Assembly (NCBI GenBank): GCA_020850755.1
Contig: JADZEB010000021.1
Coordinates: 1 to 57,696, forward strand
Reading direction: 5' to 3'
From: Alphaproteobacteria bacterium
Lineage (GTDB): Bacteria; Pseudomonadota; Alphaproteobacteria; Acetobacterales; Acetobacteraceae
DNA: 57,696 nt
The position numbers and the translations under genes are program-made. How positions within the stretch are numbered: the first letter of the stretch is position 1; each line of letters starts with the position of its first letter. Positions 37,653 through 46,393 of this stretch are shown in pieces. Under the pieces are notes generated by a model. It did not search any database. It saw only the letters and a program-made list of their open reading frames with translations, and was not told the DNA's origin.

Positions 37653-38594
37653 ATGATCCGCCCCGGCCGTCCCAACATCTATACCGGCAGCCCGCTCGAC
37701 CGTTGCGCCGAGAAGCGCGACAACAACGAATGGGTGCTGGCCCGCCTGTCCGATCCGGAAAGCCTGTTCGTGCCGGTCTGGCGCACGCGCAGCCTGATCG
37801 CCGGGGTGGGGCCGGACGGCGCCGTGCTGGCGGGTGCCGAGCCGCAGGCGGCGATGCTGTCGGGGCGGCTGTTGCAGGATCTGCGCGCCCCGCGCGGGCC
37901 CTGGGCCTTTCTCGGCCTGTGGCGCGAGCGGGCGGTGTTCGCCCACGACCTCTCGGCCGAGGAGGCGCCCGAGCGGCTGCTGCCCGAAGGGGTGGGCGCC
38001 TTCGTCGATCTGCGCGGCTTAGGCAGCCTGATGGCGCGCGAGGAAGCCTCGATCCTGGCCCATGCGCGCGGGGTCATGCACTGGCAGGGGCGGCACGGCT
38101 TCTGCGGCGCCTGCGGTGGGCGCTGCGAGGCGGCCTCGGCCGGGCATGTGATGAAGTGCACCGGCTGCGGGGCGAGCCATTTCCCGCGCACCGATCCGGC
38201 CGTGATCATGCTGGTGACGCGCGGCGATCGCGCCATCCTCGGCCACAGCCACCGCTTCCCGCTGGTGAAGATGTATTCGACGCTGGCCGGCTTCGTCGAG
38301 CCGGGCGAGAGCCTGGAGGAGGCGGTGGCGCGCGAGGTGTTCGAGGAGGTGGGCGTGCGCGTGGGCGATGTGCGCTACCATTCCTCGCAGCCCTGGCCGT
38401 TCCCGGCCAGCCTGATGCTCGGCTTCTATGCCGATGCGCTGACCGAGGAGATCAATTTCGACGCCGCCGAACTGAAGGATGCGCGCTGGTTCAGCCAGGA
38501 GCAGATCCGCAACCACGAGGCGCTGGAGTTCCGCCTGCCGCGCGTCGATTCGATCGCCCGCCGCCTGATCGAGGATTGGCTGGCGGCGGGATAG
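37653..38594 (+). CDS. nudC: NAD(+) diphosphatase / NAD-decapping hydrolase
   Basis: This 313-residue Nudix enzyme hydrolyses NADH and NAD and can remove NAD caps from RNA. The middle has a four-Cys zinc ribbon (CGACGGRCE and CTGCG, about residues 151-172), HFPRTDPAVIM, the Nudix box GFVEPGESLEEAVAREVFEEVGV, and the NudC-specific SQPWPFPASLMLGF motif that separates it from other Nudix proteins. The start ATG at 37653 fits the family; the frame upstream overlaps ffs. It is convergent with an MFS transporter gene 9 bp away. Confidence 0.96.
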   Translation: MIRPGRPNIYTGSPLDRCAEKRDNNEWVLARLSDPESLFVPVWRTRSLIAGVGPDGAVLAGAEPQAAMLSGRLLQDLRAPRGPWAFLGLWRERAVFAHDLSAEEAPERLLPEGVGAFVDLRGLGSLMAREEASILAHARGVMHWQGRHGFCGACGGRCEAASAGHVMKCTGCGASHFPRTDPAVIMLVTRGDRAILGHSHRFPLVKMYSTLAGFVEPGESLEEAVAREVFEEVGVRVGDVRYHSSQPWPFPASLMLGFYADALTEEINFDAAELKDARWFSQEQIRNHEALEFRLPRVDSIARRLIEDWLAAG

Positions 38595-38603
38595 GCCCGT
38601 TCC

Positions 38604-39857
38604 CTACGGCGCGCGCCGCTCCTCGGGCGGGCGGACGCGCGCGAACAGGCCGAGCAGAAGCCCGTCATAGACGACCTTGAGGATGCCCGCGATCATCAGC
38701 GGCCAGCCGAAGGGCGAGGCCGCCAGCATCTGCCCGGCGATGCGCGGCCCCGGTGCCGCGGCAAGGTTGCGGATCAGCGCCGTGATGGCCGAGGCCGCCG
38801 GCCGCTCGGCCGGCGTCACCACCGCCATGACCCAGGAATTGCGCGCCGGCACGTCCATCTCGGCCACCGCCGCGCGGCCCAGGATCGCCGCCATCGCCCA
38901 AGGAGCCGAGGGCAGCCAGGGCAGCAGGATCAGCGTCACGCTGGCCGGCAGGTGGGTGAACACCATCGTGTTGACGAGCCCGATCCGGCGCGCCAGCGGT
39001 GCCGCGGCGAGATAGGACAGCGCGCCGAGAAGCCCGGCCCAGAAGAACAGGCTGCCGGCTTCCGCCGCGCCGACGCCGAAACGGAGATTGAGCCAGAGCG
39101 CCACGATCGCGCGCGCGCCAAGCCCGCCCGAGAAGGCGTCGAGGGCGAAGATCGCCGTCATCAGCAGCACGCGCCCGCGCGAGGGACCGAGGCCCGAGAA
39201 GCCGATGCGCTGCATCGCTCCCTGCTGCGTCGGCGCGGCGCGCGCGGCCGGATCGAGCCCGGCATAGAGGATCAGCGGCAGAAGCGCCACCGCGCCATAG
39301 ACCAGGAACAGGGCGGCCATCGCCCGCACCGCGCCGAGCGCGGGGGCGAGCCAGGCCGAGGCGCCGACCAGGGTCGAGCCGAACGCCACCGCCAGCGCCC
39401 CGGCCAGGCCGAAGCGGGCGAACAGGGCGGTGCGGTGCTGGTCGGCCACCGCGCGCGCGAGCAGCGCCTGCTCGGCCGGCAGGAACGGCCCGGCATCGGA
39501 GGCCTGCATGTTCATCGCGCCGCAGAAGGCCAGGACCAGCGCCGGCCAGAACGGCTGAGGCAGGAGCGAGAGCGCCGCCCAGCCGAAGCCGGTCGCCGCC
39601 ACCAGCGCCGAGGCGCCAAGCAGCATCGGGCGGAAGGGCAGGCGCGCGGCGACCGCGCCCGAGACCAGGGTCTGGCTGGCGGTGCCGAACATGGCGGCGG
39701 TGAGGACGAGTCCGATCTCGGCCGGGCCGAAGCCGAGCGCGCCGAGATAGAACGGCACCAGCAGCGAGCCGAAGCCGTCGATCGCCCCGCGCACCGCGCG
39801 CGCGGCGATGATGCGCTTGGCATCCGCGCCGGTGCCGGGTGGCCAGATCAGCGCCAT
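38604..39857 (-). CDS. major facilitator superfamily transporter
   Basis: This 417-residue inner-membrane transporter has about twelve hydrophobic helices. The MFS signature between helices 2 and 3 appears in weak form (GAVAARLPFRPMLLGAS), as does the second-half copy (APLARRIGLVNTMVFTHLPAS). GFGPAEIGLVLTAAMFGTAS and AEMDVPARNSWVMAVVTPAERPAASAI are characteristic of a small MFS group often called permease of unknown substrate. The start ATG at 39857 gives a normal length. It is the third gene after kdsB and pheA, 26 bp downstream of pheA, and may be co-transcribed. Confidence 0.88.
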   Translation of the reverse strand: MALIWPPGTGADAKRIIAARAVRGAIDGFGSLLVPFYLGALGFGPAEIGLVLTAAMFGTASQTLVSGAVAARLPFRPMLLGASALVAATGFGWAALSLLPQPFWPALVLAFCGAMNMQASDAGPFLPAEQALLARAVADQHRTALFARFGLAGALAVAFGSTLVGASAWLAPALGAVRAMAALFLVYGAVALLPLILYAGLDPAARAAPTQQGAMQRIGFSGLGPSRGRVLLMTAIFALDAFSGGLGARAIVALWLNLRFGVGAAEAGSLFFWAGLLGALSYLAAAPLARRIGLVNTMVFTHLPASVTLILLPWLPSAPWAMAAILGRAAVAEMDVPARNSWVMAVVTPAERPAASAITALIRNLAAAPGPRIAGQMLAASPFGWPLMIAGILKVVYDGLLLGLFARVRPPEERRAP

Positions 39858-39883
39858 CGCCGGGTTCGCCGCCCGCGCCGGGC

Positions 39884-40735
39884 CTAGTCGGCGCCGCCCA
39901 CCTCGTAGCGGTAGGGGTGGCCATGATAGACGCCGAGGATGCGCACCTCGCGCGAGAAGAACTGCAATTCCTCGAGCGCGCGGCGCACGGCGGGGCCTTC
40001 CGGATGGCCCTCGATGTCGGCGTAGAACTGGGTCGCGGTGAAGGTGCCGCCCAGCATGTAGCTTTCGAGCTTGGTCATGTTCACGCCGTTGGTGGCGAAG
40101 CCGCCGAGCGCCTTGTAGAGCGCGGCCGGCACGTTGCGCACGCGGAAGACGAAGCTCGTCACGCAATCGGGCGCGTCCACCGCCGGCAGCTTCGCCTCGC
40201 GCGACATGATCAGGAAGCGGGTGGTGTTGTGGGCGGCGTCCTCGATGTTGCGCCGGAGGATCTGCAGCCCGTAGATCTCGGCCGCGAGCGAGGAGGCCAC
40301 CGCCGCATCCTCGATGCCGCCCTTGGCCGCCACCTCGGCCGCCGCGCCCGCCGTGTCGCCGGAGGTGACCGCCTCGAGGTTCAGCTCGCGCAGGACGCGC
40401 CGCACCTGGCCCAGCGCCATGACATGGCTGTGCGCGCGCTTGAGCGTGGCAAGCGTCGCGCCCTGGGGGGCGAGCAGGCAATGCTCGACGCGGTGGAAAT
40501 GCTCGCCGATGATGTGCAGCCCCGCATCCGGCAGCAGGTGGTAGACGTCCGACACCCGGCCGGCGACCGAGTTCTCGACCGGGATCATGGCGAGCTTGGC
40601 CTGCCCGGTGCGCACCGCCTCGAACGCCTCCTCGAAGGTGGCGCAGGGCAGGGTGCGCATGGCCGGAAAGACGGAGCGGCAGGCGAGGTCGGAATAGGCG
40701 CCGGGAACGCCCTGGAACGCGATCTGGTCTGGCAT
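39884..40735 (-). CDS. pheA: prephenate dehydratase
   Basis: This 283-residue enzyme makes phenylpyruvate from prephenate in phenylalanine synthesis. The catalytic domain has IAFQGVPGAYSDLACR, MIPVENSVAGRVSDVYHLL, HFHRVEHCLLA and NTTRFLIMSRE with the conserved Thr-Arg-Phe. The C-terminal ACT domain has TSFVFRVRNVPAALYKALGGFATNGVNMTKLESYMLGG with the ESR-like region read as ESYM. There is no chorismate mutase domain, as usual for alphaproteobacterial stand-alone forms. The start ATG at 40735 follows kdsB by 46 bp; the pair kdsB-pheA is conserved in this class. Confidence 0.96.
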   Translation of the reverse strand: MPDQIAFQGVPGAYSDLACRSVFPAMRTLPCATFEEAFEAVRTGQAKLAMIPVENSVAGRVSDVYHLLPDAGLHIIGEHFHRVEHCLLAPQGATLATLKRAHSHVMALGQVRRVLRELNLEAVTSGDTAGAAAEVAAKGGIEDAAVASSLAAEIYGLQILRRNIEDAAHNTTRFLIMSREAKLPAVDAPDCVTSFVFRVRNVPAALYKALGGFATNGVNMTKLESYMLGGTFTATQFYADIEGHPEGPAVRRALEELQFFSREVRILGVYHGHPYRYEVGGAD

Positions 40736-40781
40736 GGGGAACTCTGCGGTGCGGGGCAGGCGGGTCGGTCGGCGGCGCTGT

Positions 40782-41519
40782 CTAGCGCCCGGGCGCAAGC
40801 ATGGCGCGCGCGGCGTCAAGGTCGGCGGGAGTGTCGACGCCGAACACGCCGGTGTCAACGCGTGCGGCGGCGATGCGCATGCCGGCTTCCAGCGCGCGGA
40901 GCTGTTCGAGCTTCTCGCGCTGTTCCAGCGGCGAGGGCGGCAGCGCCACGAAGCGGGCGAGCGCGCCCCGCCGCCAGGCATAGATGCCGATATGGTGCCA
41001 GAGTGGCCCCTCGCCCCAGGGGATCGGGTTGCGGCTGAAATAGAGCGCCGGGGCCACCGCCGCGCCGGCGGCGAAGGCGATCGCGGCCTTGACCAGCTGC
41101 GGCTGGCGCGCCTCCTCGGCCGAGGCGAAGGGCGTCACCAGGGTCGCCAGGTCCACCGCCGGGTCGGCCAGCGGGGCCAGCACGGCGCGGACCAGGGCCG
41201 GCTCCAGCGCCGGCAGGTCGCCCTGGAGGTTGACGATCACGTCATGCGCGCCGGCGGGGTCGAGCGCCTCGGCGGCGGCGAAGCAGCGGTCCGAGCCCGA
41301 AGGCAGCGCCGGGTCGGTGAGGACCGCCCTGCCGCCGGCCGCGGCCACGGCGGCGGCGATCTCGGGTTCGGCGGCGGCCACCGCCACCGGCCCCACCCCG
41401 GCCGTCTCGGCGCGGCGCAGCACATGCACGATCATCGGCCGGCCGTGGATGTCGGCCAGGGGCTTGCCCGGCAGCCGGGTCGAGGCCATGCGGGCGGGAA
41501 TGAGGATGATCGGATTCAT
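40782..41519 (-). CDS. kdsB: 3-deoxy-manno-octulosonate cytidylyltransferase
   Basis: This 245-residue enzyme activates Kdo as CMP-Kdo for lipopolysaccharide inner core synthesis. It starts MNPIILIPARMASTRLPGKPLADI with the nucleotide-binding signature. It contains TDPALPSGSDRC, VNLQGDLPALEP, YFSRNPIPW and HIGIYAWRRGALARFV, ending DTGVFGVDTPADLDAAR. I use ATG 41519 rather than the in-frame ATG 18 bp upstream, because the family begins at MNPII. It heads the minus-strand set kdsB-pheA-MFS and is divergent from the cytochrome c gene. Confidence 0.96.
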   Translation of the reverse strand: MNPIILIPARMASTRLPGKPLADIHGRPMIVHVLRRAETAGVGPVAVAAAEPEIAAAVAAAGGRAVLTDPALPSGSDRCFAAAEALDPAGAHDVIVNLQGDLPALEPALVRAVLAPLADPAVDLATLVTPFASAEEARQPQLVKAAIAFAAGAAVAPALYFSRNPIPWGEGPLWHHIGIYAWRRGALARFVALPPSPLEQREKLEQLRALEAGMRIAAARVDTGVFGVDTPADLDAARAMLAPGR

Positions 41520-41592
41520 GCGCGCGGTCCTGCGCAAGGGGTTGCCGGCGCAGCCGGGAAACCGCGCGCCTCCCTCTTCCTAGCGGGCATGG

Positions 41593-41612
41593 GAGGGCTT
41601 GTAAAAGCCCTC
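41593..41612 (+). promoter_or_regulatory. 8-bp hairpin with GTAA tetraloop between kdsB and cytochrome c genes
   Basis: GAGGGCTT (41593-41600) and AAGCCCTC (41605-41612) close a GTAA loop, a GNRA-type tetraloop. It lies in the 190-bp gap between divergent genes and overlaps a possible -35 box (TTGTAA 41599-41604, 17 bp before TAAAGC 41622-41627) for the cytochrome gene. Confidence 0.4.
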
Positions 41613-41709
41613 GCCTTGGCCTAAAGCTCGATCCGCATCCACCGGGGTCCGACCGGCGGCACGAATCGTTTGTGCGCTATGGCGGACCCGCCAACCGGCC
41701 GGCATCACG

Positions 41710-42264
41710 ATGAGCCTTGAGCTGAACAAGACCTTCGCCGCTATCCTGACCGCCGGCATCCTGGCCATGGGCACCGGCATGCTCGCCGACATGGTGGTGC
41801 ACCCCAAGGCCCTGCACGAGAACGTCTATCGCGTCGAGGGCGTGGCCGCCGCCGCCCCCGCCGGCGCTGCCCCGGCGCAGCCCGCCGCCCCGGCGCTGGA
41901 GCCGATCGGCCCGCTGCTCGCCAACGCCGACCTCGCCGCCGGCGAGCAGGTCGCGCGTCGCCAGTGCGCCGCCTGCCATACCTTCGACAAGGGCGGTCGC
42001 AACCAGGTTGGCCCGAACAACTGGGACATCATCGGCAACAAGGTCGCGCATGCCGAGGGCTTCAACTACAGCCCGGCGCTGCGCACCGCCGCTACCGCCG
42101 GCAAGGTCTGGGGCTATGAGGAGCTGAACGCCTTCCTCGCCAATCCGCGTGCCGCCTTGCCCGGCAACCGCATGTCCTATGCCGGCCTGCGCAGCGCCCA
42201 GGACCGCGCCAACCTGATCGCCTGGCTGCGCCGCCAGGCCGACAATCCGAAGCCGCTGCCCTGA
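41710..42264 (+). CDS. membrane-anchored c-type cytochrome (CycM-like)
   Basis: This 184-residue class I cytochrome c has one N-terminal membrane anchor (about residues 8-30; FAAILTAGILAMGTGML). An Ala/Pro-rich tether follows, then a periplasmic haem domain with CAACH at 86-90 and the distal Met near 155 in GNRMSYAG. The surrounding GPNNWDIIGNKVA, FNYSPAL and NPRAALPGNRM fit the mitochondrial-like/cytochrome c552 group that carries electrons from the bc1 complex to aa3-type oxidase. It lies next to kdsB-pheA, a conserved neighbourhood. Its last codons and stop are the first copy of a 14-bp repeat. Confidence 0.93.
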   Translation: MSLELNKTFAAILTAGILAMGTGMLADMVVHPKALHENVYRVEGVAAAAPAGAAPAQPAAPALEPIGPLLANADLAAGEQVARRQCAACHTFDKGGRNQVGPNNWDIIGNKVAHAEGFNYSPALRTAATAGKVWGYEELNAFLANPRAALPGNRMSYAGLRSAQDRANLIAWLRRQADNPKPLP

Positions 42265-42290
42265 AGCCGCTGCCCTGAAGCCGCTGCCCT
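42249..42290 (+). repeat. 14-bp tandem repeat, three copies, starting in the cytochrome gene end
   Basis: GAAGCCGCTGCCCT occurs at 42249-42262, 42263-42276 and 42277-42290 without change. The first copy encodes the KPLP end of the cytochrome and the next begins inside the stop codon, so the extra copies are untranslated. Confidence 0.9.
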
Positions 42291-42412
42291 GACCGGCCGG
42301 CGCGAGGCACGACCCCGCGCCGACAACCCGAACCGCCGGTCTTTCCCGGCCGGCTGAGTCGGCATTCGGGCCGGCAGGGACGCCCATCCTGCACCCGGGG
42401 ACCGCCCGCCGC

Positions 42413-43228
42413 ATGGCCGCCTCGCCCGTCTCGGACGCCACGCTCGACAGCTTCGCCGCCTGCGCCGAGGCGATGGCAGATGCCGCCGCCGCGGTGATCA
42501 AGCCTTATTTCCGCGCCCCCTTCGACCTTGTCATCAAGGGCGACCTCACCCCCGTCACCGCCGCCGACCGCGCCGCCGAGCAGGCCATGCGCAAGGTGCT
42601 GGCCGAACGCTTCCCCGATCATGGCGTGCTGGGCGAGGAATATGGCCAGGAGCGGGCGGATGCGCCGTTCCAGTGGGTGCTCGACCCGATCGACGGCACC
42701 AAGGCCTTCGTCACCGGCCGGCCGATCTTCGGCAGCCTGATCGCGCTCTTGCACGAGGGCGTGCCCCTGCTCGGCCATATCAGCCAGCCGGTGCTGGGCG
42801 AGCGCTGGCTTGGGCTCCGGGGCCGCCGGACCCTGCACCGGCCCGGCTGCGCCGGCGGGGCGGCGGTGGCGCGCACGCGGGCTTGCGAGTCGCTGGCAGT
42901 GGCCCAGCTTTCCGCCACCGCGCCCGAGATGTTCCCGCCCGCCGACCTGGCCCGCTTCCGGCGCGTCGCCGGGCGTGTGCGCCAGCTCACCTGGGGCGGG
43001 GATTGCTACCAGTTCGCCCTGCTGGCGCTCGGGCACATCGACGTGGTGATCGAGACCACCCACAAGATCTGGGACTGGGCCGCGCTCGGCCCGGTGGTGG
43101 AGGGTGCGGGCGGGTGCTTCACCGACTGGCAGGGCCGCGCACTCCGCCCCGGCGCGCCGGGCGAGGTGCTGGGCGTGGGCGACCCCGCCCGCCTGGACGA
43201 GGTGGTGGCGCTGCTCAACGCTGCGTGA
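42413..43228 (+). CDS. hisN: histidinol-phosphatase, inositol monophosphatase-like
   Basis: This 271-residue magnesium-dependent phosphatase is most like the HisN type, which removes phosphate from histidinol phosphate in histidine synthesis. Metal-site motifs are GVLGEEYG (about residues 63-70), LDPIDGTKAFVTGRPIFGSLIAL and the late IWDWAALGPVVEGAGG with its Asp. The segment GGDCYQFALLALGHIDVVIE is typical of HisN rather than SuhB. The start at 42413 gives a normal length. It precedes yejA by 80 bp on the same strand but is functionally unrelated to it. Confidence 0.9.
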   Translation: MAASPVSDATLDSFAACAEAMADAAAAVIKPYFRAPFDLVIKGDLTPVTAADRAAEQAMRKVLAERFPDHGVLGEEYGQERADAPFQWVLDPIDGTKAFVTGRPIFGSLIALLHEGVPLLGHISQPVLGERWLGLRGRRTLHRPGCAGGAAVARTRACESLAVAQLSATAPEMFPPADLARFRRVAGRVRQLTWGGDCYQFALLALGHIDVVIETTHKIWDWAALGPVVEGAGGCFTDWQGRALRPGAPGEVLGVGDPARLDEVVALLNAA

Positions 43229-43308
43229 GGCGTCAACAGGCGCCCCTTGCGGTGGCGTCGGCACGCAATGATATCGTGCCCACGGCACCCCCGAGGGAGA
43301 ACAGGCTC

Positions 43309-45219
43309 ATGCGTCGTCGCAGCGCGCTCCAGGCGATCGGACTGACCGCCGGCCTCGGTCTGCTGGAGGGCACGCTCGGCGCTGGCCGGGTTGCCGCCCA
43401 GGGCGCGCCCGCGCCGGCCGCCACGCCCGCCCCGTCCCCGGCCGCGATCGGCGCCACCACCGGCGCCGACGGCGTGATGCGCACCCACTCGCTCTCGCTG
43501 CTTGGGCGCCCGGCCCTGCCGCCCGACTTCCCCCACTTCCCTTATGTCAACCCGAACGCCCCCAAGGGCGGCGAGGTGACGCTGGGGGCGATCGGCACCT
43601 ACGACAGCTTCAACCCCTTCATCATCCGCGGCACGGCGGCGGCCGGCCTGGCGATGCTGTGGGAGCCGCTGATGCTGGGCAGCCTCGACGAGGTCTCGAC
43701 CGAGTACGCGCACCTTGCGCGCGAGGTGGAGATCCCGGCCGACCGGATGTGGGTCGCCTTCCAGCTCCGCCCCGAGGCACGCTGGCACGATGGCCGCCCG
43801 ATCACCTCGGCCGACGTGGTCTGGACCTTCGACACGCTGCGCCAGCATGGCCGGCCCTTCTACCGCGCCTATTGGGGCGATGTGGACAAGGTCGAGGCCG
43901 ACGGGGCAGGGCGCGTCGTGTTCCGTTTCAAGCACAACCGCAACCGCGAACTGACCGAGATCGTCGGCCAGATGTCGGTCCTGCCCAGGCATTGGTGGGA
44001 GGGGCGGGACTTCACCCGCCCGCTGCTCGAACCGCCGCTCGGTTCTGGGCGCTACCGCATCGACAGCTTCGAGGCCGGGCGCACCATCGCCTACCGTCGC
44101 GTCGAGACCTATTGGGGCGCCAACCAGCCCACCGCGCGCGGCACCGGCAATTTCGAGGTGATGCGCTACGAGTATTACCGCGACATGACCGTGATGTTCG
44201 AGGCGTTCAAGGCCGGGCAGATCGATTTCCGCATGTCGAACAACGCCCGCGAATGGGCCGTGGACTACAATTTCGCCGCCGCGACGCGCGGGCATGTGCG
44301 GCGCGACGAGATCACCCACGAGCTGCCCACCGGCATGCAGGGCTTCGCCTTCAACATCCGCCGCGACATCTTCAAGGACGTGCGCGTGCGCGAGGCGCTG
44401 ATGCTGGCCTTCGACTTCGAATGGTCGAACGCCAACCTGTTCTACGGGGCCTACACCCGCACGCAGAGCTATTTCGCCAATTCCGAGCTTGCCTCTTCCG
44501 GCCTGCCGCAGGGCGAGGAGTTGCGCATCCTGGAGCGCTTCCGCGGCCGCATCCCCGAGACGGTGTTCACGCAGGAGTTCAAGCTGCCGGTGACCGACGG
44601 TTCGGGCAACAACCGCGACAATCTGCGCCGCGCGTTGCAACTGCTCCAGGCGGCCGGCTACCAGGTGCGCGACCGGCGTCTCGTCAATGCCGCCGGCCGG
44701 CCGCTCTCGTTCGAGATCCTGCTCAACAGCCCGGCCTTCGAGCGCGTGGTGCTGCCCTACACGCAATCCCTGCAGCGCCTTGGCGTCGAGGCGCGCGTGC
44801 GCACGGTCGATACCGCGCAATACCAGCGGCGGATGGACCAGTTCGACTTCGACATGACGGTCGAGGTGTTCGGCCAGTCCAACTCGCCCGGCAACGAGCA
44901 GCGCGACTACTGGACCTGCGCCAAGGCGCGCGAGGAGGGCAGCCAGAACACGATCGGCATATGCGATCCGGTGATCGACGAGCTGGTGGAACTGGTGATC
45001 AGCGCGCCCGATCGCGAGGCGCTGGTGGCGCGCACCCGTGCGCTCGACCGCGTGCTGCTGGCCGGGCACTATGTCGTGCCCAACTGGCACATCCGCACCT
45101 TCCGCGTCGCCTACTGGGACAAGTTCGGCCGGCCCGAACGCAACCCGCGCTTCGGCCTGCCCTTCGATGCCTGGTGGATCGACCCCGAGAAGGCGCGGCG
45201 CCTTGCCGCCGAGCGCTAG
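43309..45219 (+). CDS. yejA: oligopeptide ABC transporter substrate-binding protein (YejA type)
   Basis: This 636-residue periplasmic binding protein belongs to solute-binding family 5. The N-terminal RRR signal (MRRRSALQAIGLTAGLGLLEG) may be Tat-type, followed by an Ala/Pro linker. The YejA signatures LPPDFPHFPYVNPNAPKGGEVTLGAIGTYDSFNPFI and LREVEI-like region are present, as are FELRPEARWHDGRPIT-like text and a late EQRDYWTCAKAREEGSQN segment. A GAGGGAG Shine-Dalgarno lies before ATG 43309. The next three genes supply the permeases and ATPase, so this is a complete YejABEF importer for peptides, a system known for microcin C uptake and peptide resistance. Confidence 0.93.
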   Translation: MRRRSALQAIGLTAGLGLLEGTLGAGRVAAQGAPAPAATPAPSPAAIGATTGADGVMRTHSLSLLGRPALPPDFPHFPYVNPNAPKGGEVTLGAIGTYDSFNPFIIRGTAAAGLAMLWEPLMLGSLDEVSTEYAHLAREVEIPADRMWVAFQLRPEARWHDGRPITSADVVWTFDTLRQHGRPFYRAYWGDVDKVEADGAGRVVFRFKHNRNRELTEIVGQMSVLPRHWWEGRDFTRPLLEPPLGSGRYRIDSFEAGRTIAYRRVETYWGANQPTARGTGNFEVMRYEYYRDMTVMFEAFKAGQIDFRMSNNAREWAVDYNFAAATRGHVRRDEITHELPTGMQGFAFNIRRDIFKDVRVREALMLAFDFEWSNANLFYGAYTRTQSYFANSELASSGLPQGEELRILERFRGRIPETVFTQEFKLPVTDGSGNNRDNLRRALQLLQAAGYQVRDRRLVNAAGRPLSFEILLNSPAFERVVLPYTQSLQRLGVEARVRTVDTAQYQRRMDQFDFDMTVEVFGQSNSPGNEQRDYWTCAKAREEGSQNTIGICDPVIDELVELVISAPDREALVARTRALDRVLLAGHYVVPNWHIRTFRVAYWDKFGRPERNPRFGLPFDAWWIDPEKARRLAAER

Positions 45220-45258
45220 GCGCTTGGCGCAGCACCGCCCGCCCGCGATCCCGCGCGC

Positions 45259-46383
45259 ATGACCGCCTACATCATCCGCCGCCTGCTGCTGATGATCCCG
45301 ACCCTGTTCGGGATCATCGCGATCAATTTCGCGGTGGTGCAGTTCGCGCCGGGCGGGCCGGTGGACCAGATGATCGCCCAGATCCGGGGCGAGGCGGTGT
45401 CGGCCACCGCGCGCATCACCGGGGCAGGCCCCGGCGAGGTGCGCCAGCCGGGCGCCGATGGGCGCGGCCTGTCCTCCGACCAGCAGCAGGCCAGCGCCGA
45501 GCCTTCGCGCTATCGCGGCGCGCGCGGCCTTGATCCCGCCATCGTCAAGGAGATCGAGCGGATGTTCGGCTTCGACAAGCCGGCGCCCGAACGCTTCTGG
45601 ATGATGATCAAGGGCTATGTCACCTTCGATTTCGGCCGCTCCTTCTTCCGCGACCGCAGCGTGATCGAGCTGATCGCCGAGAAGATGCCGGTCTCGATTT
45701 CGCTCGGCCTCTGGTCCTCGCTGCTGATCTACCTGATCTCGATCCCGCTCGGCGTGGCCAAGGCGGTGCGCGATGGCAGCCGCTTCGACCTCGCCACCTC
45801 GGCGGTGGTGCTGGTGGGCTATGCCGTGCCCGGCTTCCTGTTCGCGATCCTGCTGGTGGTGCTGTTCGCCGGCGGCAGCTTCGTGCAGTGGTTCCCGCTG
45901 CGCGGCCTGACCTCGCCGGGGTGGGAGGAACTCAGCCTGCTCGGGCGCGCGCTCGATTATGCCTGGCACATGGTGCTGCCCACGATCGCGCTGGTGATCG
46001 GCGGCTTCGCCGGGCTGACGATGCTGACCAAGAACTCCTTCCTCGAGGAGATCAACAAGCAGTATGTCATGACCGCGCGCGCCAAGGGCAACACCGAGCG
46101 GCGCGTGCTCTACGGCCATGTCTTCCGCAATGCGATGCTGCTGATCATCGCCGGCTTCCCCTCGGCCTTCATCGGCATCCTGTTCACCGGCGCGCTTCTG
46201 GTCGAGATCATCTTCTCGCTCGACGGCATCGGCCTGCTCGGCTTCGAGGCGACGGTCAACCGCGACTATCCGGTGATGTTCGGCACGCTCTACATCTTCA
46301 CGCTGATGGGCCTGGTGATGCAGCTTGTCGGCGATCTGATGTACACGGTGGTCGATCCGCGCATCGACTTCGAGGGGCGCTAG
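45259..46383 (+). CDS. yejB: oligopeptide ABC transporter permease (YejB type)
   Basis: This 374-residue inner-membrane permease starts [41 protein letters not shown], the typical DppB/YejB first helix. A long periplasmic insert (about residues 45-110) with [29 protein letters not shown] is specific to YejB. Four or five further helices include the EAA-like loop ([26 protein letters not shown]) that contacts the ATPase. It begins 39 bp after yejA and ends 10 bp before yejE. Confidence 0.95.
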   Translation: MTAYIIRRLLLMIPTLFGIIAINFAVVQFAPGGPVDQMIAQIRGEAVSATARITGAGPGEVRQPGADGRGLSSDQQQASAEPSRYRGARGLDPAIVKEIERMFGFDKPAPERFWMMIKGYVTFDFGRSFFRDRSVIELIAEKMPVSISLGLWSSLLIYLISIPLGVAKAVRDGSRFDLATSAVVLVGYAVPGFLFAILLVVLFAGGSFVQWFPLRGLTSPGWEELSLLGRALDYAWHMVLPTIALVIGGFAGLTMLTKNSFLEEINKQYVMTARAKGNTERRVLYGHVFRNAMLLIIAGFPSAFIGILFTGALLVEIIFSLDGIGLLGFEATVNRDYPVMFGTLYIFTLMGLVMQLVGDLMYTVVDPRIDFEGR

Positions 46384-46393
46384 GGGCGGCGCG

